Part shown: positions 58,452-64,000 of the stretch, one piece after another
How the letters are laid out: each line of letters opens with the position of its first letter
Numbering within the stretch: the stretch's first letter is position 1
DNA from: JAFECT01 sp035551675
GTDB lineage: Bacteria; Pseudomonadota; Alphaproteobacteria; Caulobacterales; Caulobacteraceae
Length of the DNA: 64,000 bases
NCBI GenBank assembly: GCA_035551675.1
Contig: DASZMV010000040.1
Location: forward strand, 124,001-188,000
Reading direction: 5' to 3'
Program-made: the position numbers and the translations under genes
Notes under the pieces: generated by a model
What the model saw: the letters and a program-made list of their open reading frames with translations, nothing else
Databases searched by the model: none
What the model was told of the DNA's origin: nothing

Positions 58452-58846
58452 CCCCGCCGCCCGGCGCCGGCGATCCGAAGAAGGCGTATGAGCTGAACGT
58501 GACGCTGGCGATCGTCACCGGCCTGGCGCTCGCCTTGCTCGTCGTCTCGGCGGCTTTTTTTGGGCCGGCGCAGCGGCGCTGGGTCGTCATCGTGCTGGCG
58601 CCCGCGATCGTGGCGCTCTATTTCCTGTTCAAGCGCTATGTCTTCAAGATGGCCGAGCGCCCGCCGCTGATTCAGCCCGACGCGCCGGTCACCCTGCTGA
58701 TGGCCGCGGCGATCCCGCTGATCATCGTCATCGTTGCCTGCTGCGCGGCCATGTGGCCCGGCCACGACTATTCCATCGCCGTGCTGGCGGCGTCGGTGAT
58801 CTTCGGTTTGACGCTGGAAGGCGCGCTCAAAAAGCCGGCGGCCTAG
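58448..58846 (+). CDS. Small membrane protein coupled to phaC
   Basis: A 132-residue protein with about four hydrophobic segments (near residues 17-35, 42-58, 76-97 and 104-120). I do not recognise a family. Its ATG overlaps the phaC stop, so it is translationally coupled to the PHA synthase; a role at the granule or membrane interface is possible but unproven. It converges with msrB, overlapping by 4 bases. Confidence 0.65.
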   Translation: MTPPPGAGDPKKAYELNVTLAIVTGLALALLVVSAAFFGPAQRRWVVIVLAPAIVALYFLFKRYVFKMAERPPLIQPDAPVTLLMAAAIPLIIVIVACCAAMWPGHDYSIAVLAASVIFGLTLEGALKKPAA

Positions 58847-59340
58847 CCCGGGATAAACCTCAGCGCGACGCCGTCGTTGCAGTAGCGCAGGCCCGTGGGC
58901 TTGGGTCCGTCGTCGAACAGGTGGCCCTGGTGGCCCAGGCACTGGGCGCAATGGTACTCGGTTCGCTCTTCGAGCAACGCGTGATCGGACTTCTTGTAAA
59001 TGCTGCCGGGGATCACGTTGTAGAAGCTCGGCCAACCGGTGCCGCTCTCGAACTTCCACTGTGACTTGAACAGCGGCAGGCCGCAGGCGATGCAGACGAA
59101 CGTGCCCTTGCGGTGCTCGTTCAACAGCGGACTGGTGCCCGCGCGCTCGGTCCCGTCTTCGCGCAGGATGTGGTAGGACGCCGGCGACAGGCGCTTCTTC
59201 CACTCCGCATTGGTGATCTTGCGCCAGGGCGAGGCGGCGAACCGGTCGACGCGGGCGGCCAGGGCTTCGGCGCCGAAGGTCATCAGCGACAAGGCGGTTC
59301 CAGCGGAGCCCAGAAGGAACGAGCGACGGACGACGGACAT
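58843..59340 (-). CDS. msrB: Exported peptide-methionine (R)-S-oxide reductase MsrB
   Basis: A 165-residue MsrB with an added signal: MSVVRRSFLLGSAGTALSLM looks like a Tat leader (RR followed by SFLLG), so the enzyme is probably periplasmic. The domain shows FESGTGWPSFYNVI, zinc cysteines in CIACG and CAQCLGH, and the catalytic cysteine in RYCNDGVALRF, where other members often have RYCxNSxSLRF. It repairs oxidised methionine in exported proteins. An alternative ATG lies three codons upstream. Confidence 0.9.
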   Translation of the reverse strand: MSVVRRSFLLGSAGTALSLMTFGAEALAARVDRFAASPWRKITNAEWKKRLSPASYHILREDGTERAGTSPLLNEHRKGTFVCIACGLPLFKSQWKFESGTGWPSFYNVIPGSIYKKSDHALLEERTEYHCAQCLGHQGHLFDDGPKPTGLRYCNDGVALRFIPG

Positions 59341-59469
59341 GCGGGTCATGCTCCCTATACGGCGGACGGTCCGGGTTGGATGATCCGGCGGCACGGCAAA
59401 CTTAAGGCCGAAATCGCCGCAAACAATAGCGGTTCGTTGCGTCGTAGCGGTGGTCCGGGAATGAAATTT

Positions 59470-60405
59470 TCAGGTAAGCCCTGCGCCTTCTTCCAGCCCC
59501 AGCATCAGATTGAGGTTCTGCACCGCCGCGCCGCTGGCGCCCTTGCCCAGGTTGTCGAGCAGGGCGCAGAGCCGCACCTGGCCCGCGCTCGGGTCTCCGA
59601 ACACGAAAAGCTTCATCCGGTTTGTGCCGTTCAGGCTCTCCGGCGTCAGCGCCTTCGTCCCGGCCGCCTCGATCCGTGTCGCCACCTCGATGAACGGCTC
59701 ACCCGCGTAGGCCGCGACCAGCACCTCCACGATCCGGTCCAGCGTCGGCCCGCCCGGCAGCGCGAACAGTTGCAGCGGAACTTCGACGATCATGCCTTGC
59801 GCGAACCGCCCGACCGCGGGCGAAAACAGCGGCGCGTGAGTCAGCCCCGCATGCGCCTGCATCTCGGGCACGTGCTTGTGATTGAGGTTCATGGCGTAGG
59901 CGCGGAAGGGATCGGTCGAACCGCCTTCGAACTCCGCGATCATCGCCTTGCCGCCGCCGGTGTAGCCCGAGATCGCGTTCACCGTCACGGGCCAGTCCAC
60001 CGGCACGATTCCCGCCTCCACCAGCGGCCGAACCAAGGCGACGAAGCCGGTTGGATAGCAGCCGGGGTTGGACACGCGCTTGGACTTGGCGATCTCGCCG
60101 CGCTGCGTCTTCGACATCTCCGCGAAACCATAGGTCCAACCCATCGCCGTGCGATGCGCCGTCGAGGCGTCGATCACGCGCACGCCGGGATTTTCGATCA
60201 GCGTCACCGCCTCGCGCGCCGCGTCGTCGGGCAGGCACAGGATAGTCAGGTCGCAAGCGTTCAACGCCTCGGCGCGCGCCGTCGGGTCCTTGCGCCGCGC
60301 CGGATCGATGCTCACCAGCTCGAGATCGCGGCGGCCTTCCAGACGCGCGCGAATCTGCAACCCCGTCGTTCCCGCTTCGCCGTCGATGAAGATCTTGTGC
60401 GTCAT
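59470..60405 (-). CDS. argC: N-acetyl-gamma-glutamyl-phosphate reductase (type 2 ArgC)
   Basis: A 311-residue short-form ArgC. The nucleotide-binding start is KIFIDGEAGTTGLQIRARL, the catalytic cysteine lies in VSNPGCYPTGF, and NLNHKHVPEM follows. It reduces N-acetylglutamyl phosphate in arginine synthesis. The ATG (MTHKIFID) begins just 10 bases after the U-run of the rpsI terminator, so its mRNA must either read through that terminator or start inside it. Confidence 0.93.
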   Translation of the reverse strand: MTHKIFIDGEAGTTGLQIRARLEGRRDLELVSIDPARRKDPTARAEALNACDLTILCLPDDAAREAVTLIENPGVRVIDASTAHRTAMGWTYGFAEMSKTQRGEIAKSKRVSNPGCYPTGFVALVRPLVEAGIVPVDWPVTVNAISGYTGGGKAMIAEFEGGSTDPFRAYAMNLNHKHVPEMQAHAGLTHAPLFSPAVGRFAQGMIVEVPLQLFALPGGPTLDRIVEVLVAAYAGEPFIEVATRIEAAGTKALTPESLNGTNRMKLFVFGDPSAGQVRLCALLDNLGKGASGAAVQNLNLMLGLEEGAGLT

Positions 60406-60415
60406 AGCCTGACCC

Positions 60416-60454
60416 AAAAAACAAAACGGGCGCTTCGGTTTCCCGAAGCGCCCG
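60416..60454 (-). terminator. Intrinsic terminator of the rplM-rpsI operon
   Basis: On the minus strand a perfect 12-base GC-rich stem (CGGGCGCTTCGG with CCGAAGCGCCCG, 4-base loop) is followed by TTTTGTTTTTT. It starts 26 bases past the rpsI stop and is the clearest Rho-independent terminator in the window. Confidence 0.93.
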
Positions 60455-60479
60455 CTTGAAGCCGATATGGACCGGCGAC

Positions 60480-60956
60480 TTAGCGCTTCGAGAACTGGAA
60501 GCTGCGGCGCGCCTTGGCGCGGCCGTACTTCTTACGCTCGACGATGCGCGAGTCTCGGGTCAGGAATCCCGCGGCCTTCAACGCCGGACGCAGCGCCGGT
60601 TCGTAGTAGGTCAGAGCCTTGGAGATGGCGTGACGGATGGCGCCCGCCTGACCCGACAGGCCCGACCCTTCCACCGTGGCGATCACGTCGAACTGGGTGC
60701 TGCGATCGGTGATCACCATCGGCTGCGCGATCATCATGCGCAGCACGGGGCGCGCGAAATAACGCTCCTGGTCGCGATCGTTGATGGTGATCTTGCCGGA
60801 GCCCGGCTTGATCCACACGCGGGCGATGGCGTTCTTGCGCTTGCCGGTCGCGTAGGCGCGGCCGAACTTGTCGAGCATCTGCTCACGCACCGGCGTTGCG
60901 TTCTCGGGGTTGGTCGAGAGGCTCTGCAGAGCGTCGAAGCCTTGGGTCTCGCTCAT
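60480..60956 (-). CDS. rpsI: 30S ribosomal protein S9
   Basis: 158 residues with an S9 core after a ~30-residue N-terminal extension common in alphaproteobacteria. The signature runs YATGKRKNAIARVWIKPGSG, GGxxGQAGAIR-like GSGLSGQAGAIRHAISKAL, and the basic C-terminus KKYGRAKARRSFQFSKR that contacts P-site tRNA. It follows rplM by 2 bases and ends before a strong terminator. Confidence 0.97.
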   Translation of the reverse strand: MSETQGFDALQSLSTNPENATPVREQMLDKFGRAYATGKRKNAIARVWIKPGSGKITINDRDQERYFARPVLRMMIAQPMVITDRSTQFDVIATVEGSGLSGQAGAIRHAISKALTYYEPALRPALKAAGFLTRDSRIVERKKYGRAKARRSFQFSKR

Positions 60957-60958
60957 GA

Positions 60959-61435
60959 TTATTGGCTCCGGGCGTTCTTGCTGTTGAGCGCGGCGAAGTC
61001 GATGACTTCCGGGCTCTGGGCTTCGTGGGGGTGGCCGCCGTCGGCGTACATGCGCAGGTGAGTCATCTGCGCGCGCGCCAGCGGGCTTTCCTTGGGCAGC
61101 ATGCGCTCCACGGCCTTCTCGAGCACGCGCTCGGGGAAGCGGCCGCTGAGAACGGTCTTAGGCGTGCGTTCCTTGACGCCGCCCGGGTGGCCGGTGTGGC
61201 GGTAGTAGACCTTGTTGTCGTTCTTGCGGCCGGTGAACTTCACCTTGTCGCAGTTGATGACGATGACATGGTCGCCGCAGTCCACGTGCGGGGTGTAGTC
61301 GGGCCGGTGCTTGCCGCGAAGACGCATGGCGATGAACGAGGCGAGACGGCCGACCACGGCGTCCTTCGCATCGATCACGATCCACTTCTTCTCGACATCG
61401 GCGGGCTTCAGCGAAGCCGTGGTCGATCTCAGCAT
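60959..61435 (-). CDS. rplM: 50S ribosomal protein L13
   Basis: 158 residues, slightly longer than E. coli L13 at both ends. The core has WIVIDAKDAVVGRLASFIA, GKHRPDYTPHVDCGDHVIVI and YRHTGHPGG, all typical. It is the first gene of the conserved rplM-rpsI operon. A TTGACGG element at 61509-61515 on the minus strand could be its -35 box. Confidence 0.97.
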   Translation of the reverse strand: MLRSTTASLKPADVEKKWIVIDAKDAVVGRLASFIAMRLRGKHRPDYTPHVDCGDHVIVINCDKVKFTGRKNDNKVYYRHTGHPGGVKERTPKTVLSGRFPERVLEKAVERMLPKESPLARAQMTHLRMYADGGHPHEAQSPEVIDFAALNSKNARSQ

Positions 61436-61508
61436 GGTCGAAATCCTCGGGAGCAGGCAGCCGGAGGGCGACCCGCGAAGCGCGCGTCAGTACAGGAGGC
61501 GCCCGGCG

Positions 61509-61515
61509 CCGTCAA
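61509..61515 (-). promoter_or_regulatory. Possible -35 element of the rplM-rpsI operon
   Basis: TTGACGG on the minus strand lies 74 bases upstream of the rplM ATG and matches the -35 consensus reported for the Caulobacter housekeeping sigma factor. No convincing matching -10 was found, so the assignment is tentative. Confidence 0.35.
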
Positions 61516-61564
61516 CCGTCTGCGATGCCGCCACGTCAGGATTACGCATGGAAATCATTAGCTA

Positions 61565-61597
61565 ATTTTATAGCGGTAACATAATACCGCATAAAAT
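61565..61597. repeat. AT-rich inverted repeat between rplM and ctaA
   Basis: ATTTTAT-a-GCGGTA and TACCGC-ATAAAAT form 13-base arms, perfect except for one unpaired A in the left arm, around a 6-base loop. It starts 8 bases beyond the ctaA stop on the minus strand and is AT-rich in a GC-rich setting. It may end ctaA transcription or be a protein site upstream of rplM. Confidence 0.6.
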
Positions 61598-61604
61598 GGG
61601 ACGT

Positions 61605-62675
61605 TCAGAGACTTTGCGCCCCGATCCCGCCCGCGAAAGCGCGCTCGTTCAGTCGCCGCACCCGCCAGAGGTTGAAGGTGGCCGCCGCCAGGACCAGGGC
61701 CGCGCCCAGCTGGTGGATGAGGGCGAGCGGCAGGGGCGCGGCGTTCATCAGGGTCGCGATCCCCAGCGCCGCCTGCAGCCAGACCAGGCCTGCAAGGATC
61801 ACAGCCGCCAGCTTCAACGCGCCGGGCGCGCGGGCTCCCACGATCACCACCCCATAGCCGGTGACCGCCATCAGCAGCAGATAGGCTCCGATCCGGTGAT
61901 CGAACTGGACCAGGGACTGGTCGTGCAGGAAGGCGTGCAGCGCCCCGCCCTTCCAATCGACGGGCGCGATCAGCTTGCCGTTCATCAGCGGCCAGTCGTT
62001 GTAGACCAGCCCCGCCTGGTTGCCGGCCACCAGCGCCCCCATCAGCGACTGCAGATAGGCCAGGACCAACAGCACCCCGGCGATGATCGTCCAGCTCCCG
62101 GGCGGCCGCGACTCGCGCTCCACCGCCTGGGCCTCCAGCCCGGTCCAGATCAGGGCCACGAACAGGATAAGCGCCGCGCCCAGGTGGATCGCCAGCCGCT
62201 CCGGCGCGACGGAGGTCCGCACCTCCAACCCCGAGGCCACCATCCACCAGCCGATCAGCCCCTGCAGGGCGCCGAGGAAGAACAGGATCACGCAGCGGAC
62301 GATCAGCTTGCGGTTCAGTTTCCCGGTGAGGAAGAACCAGACGAAGGGGATCAGGAACACCACGCCGATCAAGCGGCCGAGCAGCCGGTGGGTCCACTCC
62401 CACCAGTAGATGCCTTTGAACTCGTGGAGGCTCATGCCCTGGTTCAGCAGCCGGTACTGGGGGATCTGGCGATAGCGCTGGAACTCCTGCGCCCATTCCG
62501 ACGGATTGAGCGGCGGGATCACGCCCCGGATCGGCTTCCACTGGGTGATCGAGAGCCCTGAGTGGGTCAGGCGCGTCGCGCCGCCGACCACCACCATGGC
62601 CAGAACCATGGCGGCGAGCACGAACAGCCAGACGGCCACGGCGCGCGATCGCTGCTCGGGATGAAAATGCCTCAT
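61605..62675 (-). CDS. ctaA: Heme A synthase (COX15/CtaA, type 2)
   Basis: A 356-residue membrane protein with about eight spans. Heme-ligand histidines are seen in conserved contexts: GGATRLTHSGLS, WEWTHRLLGRLIG, AIHLGAAL, QFDHRIGAYLL and LIHQLGAAL. It oxidises heme O to heme A for aa3-type cytochrome oxidase. The ATG (MRHFHPEQRS) gives the usual length; longer frames upstream are not membrane-like. Confidence 0.95.
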   Translation of the reverse strand: MRHFHPEQRSRAVAVWLFVLAAMVLAMVVVGGATRLTHSGLSITQWKPIRGVIPPLNPSEWAQEFQRYRQIPQYRLLNQGMSLHEFKGIYWWEWTHRLLGRLIGVVFLIPFVWFFLTGKLNRKLIVRCVILFFLGALQGLIGWWMVASGLEVRTSVAPERLAIHLGAALILFVALIWTGLEAQAVERESRPPGSWTIIAGVLLVLAYLQSLMGALVAGNQAGLVYNDWPLMNGKLIAPVDWKGGALHAFLHDQSLVQFDHRIGAYLLLMAVTGYGVVIVGARAPGALKLAAVILAGLVWLQAALGIATLMNAAPLPLALIHQLGAALVLAAATFNLWRVRRLNERAFAGGIGAQSL

Positions 62676-62821
62676 GCGCCCGGGCCGATTAGGCGAGCCG
62701 GACGCCCCCGTCCAGGGCCACGTCCGAACACCGTTCCGAGAGCGACCTGTGTTCAAGGCCTTGGAACCGGGGCCGCGACCGTCGTATTGCACCCTCGAGC
62801 GGTTCAGCGGAGCAGGCGTCG

Positions 62822-63079
62822 ATGACCGAAAACTGGGTGACCTACCTGATCGTGGCGGTGATCGGCCTGGTCCTGGGCTGGCTGGGCGACCTGATGACCG
62901 GCCGCCGTCACGGCCTGATGTCGGGCCTCGCGGTCGGCGTGGTGGGCGCCTTCCTCGGCGACTTTATCGCCCGAGTGATGGAGCTGGAGTTCGCGGGCCG
63001 CTGGACGGGACCGACCCTGGCGGTCGTCGGCGCCGCGCTGCTCCTGATCACCATGGCCGCCGTGCGCCGGCGAGCGTGA
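62822..63079 (+). CDS. GlsB/YeaQ/YmgE-family small membrane protein
   Basis: An 85-residue protein with three hydrophobic segments and the glycine-rich pattern AVIGLVLGWLGDLMTG, then GVVGAFLGDFIA. Such transglycosylase-associated-like proteins are linked to general stress responses, but their activity is unknown. It is followed 2 bases later by a DUF2842 gene, and together they form a small plus-strand operon divergent from ctaA. Confidence 0.8.
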   Translation: MTENWVTYLIVAVIGLVLGWLGDLMTGRRHGLMSGLAVGVVGAFLGDFIARVMELEFAGRWTGPTLAVVGAALLLITMAAVRRRA

Positions 63080-63081
63080 GC

Positions 63082-63306
63082 ATGGGTCTGCACGTAGGAC
63101 CGCGTACGCGTAAGGCCGTGGCGGGGATCGTCACGGTCGCCTTTCTGATCGCCTGGATGATCTTCGCCATCGGAATGGCGACCCGCATTCCCGACGGGTG
63201 GGGAAAAGACGTCTTCCTCGCCGTCGCCGGCATCGGCTGGGGCGTACCGCTGTTCCCGCTATTCACCTGGGCCGAGCACGGGCGGTTCTTCAAGCCGAAG
63301 AGCTAG
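63082..63306 (+). CDS. DUF2842-family small membrane protein
   Basis: A 74-residue protein with two spans (residues ~14-32 and ~45-60). The ends RTRKAVAGIVTVAFLIAWMI and GIGWGVPLFPLFTWAEHGRF fit DUF2842, a family of small inner-membrane proteins of alphaproteobacteria with no known role. It begins 2 bases after the GlsB-like gene. Confidence 0.78.
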   Translation: MGLHVGPRTRKAVAGIVTVAFLIAWMIFAIGMATRIPDGWGKDVFLAVAGIGWGVPLFPLFTWAEHGRFFKPKS

Positions 63307-63342
63307 CGTCTGCTAACGGCGCGCGTGTTGACGGTCGGGGCT

Positions 63343-63452
63343 GGGAACACGAAGGACACGAAGAAGCACAAAGATCACGAAGAAGAAGGATTGCGGCTTC
63401 GCCGCGAAGGCGTCGCGCCTTCCCTTTTCTGCTTTGTGTCCTTCGTGTTCCT
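63343..63452. repeat. Palindromic repeat element with nested hairpins
   Basis: GGAACACGAAGGACAC (63344-63359) and GTGTCCTTCGTGTTCC (63436-63451) form a perfect 16-base inverted repeat. Inside lie degenerate ACACGAAGA-type short repeats on the left, then two small hairpins (GCGGC-TTC-GCCGC and AAGGCG-TCG-CGCCTT). This looks like a dispersed REP/MITE-like unit rather than a gene; the wording CACGAAGGACACGAAG recurs in intergenic repeats of other bacteria, to my knowledge. Confidence 0.7.
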
Positions 63453-63500
63453 ATTGCCCAGCGCAGGCGCGAACGCGACAGTCACCAGGAAGCCGCCAAG

Positions 63501-63668
63501 CTAGAACGCCGCGCGTTTCATCGCCTCGTTCGGACAGACGAAGCCAATCACCGGGTCACAGATCACGGGCGCGGTCTCTTCAGGACCTTGCGCCTCATCG
63601 GCGGGCGCTTCCACCGTCACCGTTTCGTCCGCAGGATCTTGGGGCTCCAGGCTCTCGAGATCGGCCAT
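63501..63668 (-). CDS. Small acidic protein of unknown function
   Basis: A 55-residue protein, MADLESLEPQDPADETV onward, very acidic in its first 36 residues, then a short C-terminal part with two cysteines (VICDPVIGFVCPNEAMK). GGAGG stands seven bases before the ATG, a strong sign that it is translated. I know no family; the Cys-x8-Cys end could bind metal or form a disulfide. It lies downstream of the hsp20 gene on the same strand, 72 bases away. Confidence 0.55.
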   Translation of the reverse strand: MADLESLEPQDPADETVTVEAPADEAQGPEETAPVICDPVIGFVCPNEAMKRAAF

Positions 63669-63740
63669 GACAAAACCTCCGCCATCCCAAGCCAACTGCT
63701 TGAGACGGCGTCGGTTCCCTGGCCCCTTGTGGGGTAAGTC

Positions 63741-64000
63741 TCAGCCCGGCCGCACCTCGATACGGCGGCGCTGGTCGGCGTCCGCATCCTTGGGCATGAC
63801 GATGTTCAAGACGCCGTCGCGGAAGTCCGCCTTCACCGCTGTGTGGTCCACGTCGCGAGGCAGGGCGAAGCGGCGCTCGACTCTGCCGAACCGGCGCTCG
63901 GTGATATGGAAGTTGGCGTTGTCGTCGCGACTCTCGTCGGCCTTCATGCCGCGCACCACCAAGGCGTCGTTGTCGAGTTCGACCTGAACGTCGGCGACCT
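63741..64000 (-). CDS. Hsp20/alpha-crystallin small heat-shock protein, N-terminus outside window
   Basis: Only the C-terminal ~86 residues are visible; the frame stays open to the window edge. The alpha-crystallin domain reads ADVQVELDNDALVVRGMKAD, then FGRVERRFALPRDVD, FRDGVLNIVMPK, and ends IEVRPG. It should be a cytoplasmic holdase chaperone that binds unfolding proteins. An internal TTG or ATG near 63950 is not a credible start because the domain continues upstream. Confidence 0.9.
   Translation of the reverse strand, partial: VADVQVELDNDALVVRGMKADESRDDNANFHITERRFGRVERRFALPRDVDHTAVKADFRDGVLNIVMPKDADADQRRRIEVRPG

Noticed and set aside
63350..63395. A short CRISPR-like array (CACGAAG-type repeats)
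   Set aside because: Units are 9-12 bases, irregular and without spacers; they belong to the palindromic repeat element.
1..64000. Mobile elements, prophage or integrated island
   Set aside because: No transposase, integrase or att-like duplication beside the three tRNA genes was found, and composition looks even throughout.

Overview
The window looks like a chromosomal segment of a GC-rich alphaproteobacterium, most likely of the Caulobacter/Phenylobacterium group. That placement is an inference. It rests on a PopA-type protein (a degenerate GGDEF domain that keeps its c-di-GMP inhibitory site) next to mfd, a two-domain cold-shock protein, an NDUFS4-like complex I subunit, SdhE, heme A synthase, LigD/Ku repair and a class I PHA synthase. 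I see no plasmid, phage, insertion sequence or CRISPR. Coding density is very high and many genes overlap by 1-4 bases.

Layout. 1-1237: a membrane/GAF sensor cut by the window edge. 1234-9248 (minus strand): a tight eight-gene operon for aerobic anthranilate (2-aminobenzoate) breakdown through CoA thioesters. It holds a CoA ligase, the two-domain anthraniloyl-CoA monooxygenase/reductase, a dehydrogenase, a hydratase, an SDR, a thioesterase, a RidA-like protein and an embedded MarR regulator. 9402-11366 (plus): a NUDIX hydrolase and a malonyl-CoA-synthetase-like enzyme. 11354-17538: a small unknown gene, a His/Met-rich EF-hand exported protein divergent from an OmpR-type two-component system, an MFS pump, a CPBP protease and a cupin. 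17625-21895: LigD and Ku (non-homologous end joining) and an exported unknown. 21906-31412: TusA, YihY, PopA-like, Mfd, SdhE, an ICMT-like methyltransferase and RecG.

31509-36888 (minus): an LPS inner-core group (kdsA, a small membrane protein, hldE, hldD) that ends in a DUF3089 protein without its usual nucleophile and a small secreted protein. 37200-42889: a cyclopropane-fatty-acid-synthase-like enzyme, a sulfurtransferase, an FMN reductase, two VOC proteins, an orphan amino-acid ABC ATPase and cystathionine beta-lyase. 42973-48021 (plus): an unusual operon of a ThDP-dependent oxidase-like enzyme, an internally duplicated membrane protein with two histidines conserved per repeat, a gluconate-dehydrogenase-subunit-3 homologue and a GMC flavin oxidoreductase. 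I regard this as the best candidate for an undescribed redox system.

48437-55803: a membrane protein, three tRNA genes (Arg, Pro, Glu), an NDUFS4-like gene, a Zn-ribbon methyltransferase, a GST, DUF192, a double cold-shock protein, recJ and glpX. 55888-64000: a lipoprotein, phaC with a histone-H1-like lysine-rich N-terminal tail, MsrB, argC, rpsI/rplM with a clear intrinsic terminator, ctaA, small membrane proteins, a palindromic repeat element and the C-terminal part of an Hsp20. Motif positions were read by eye and no database search was possible.
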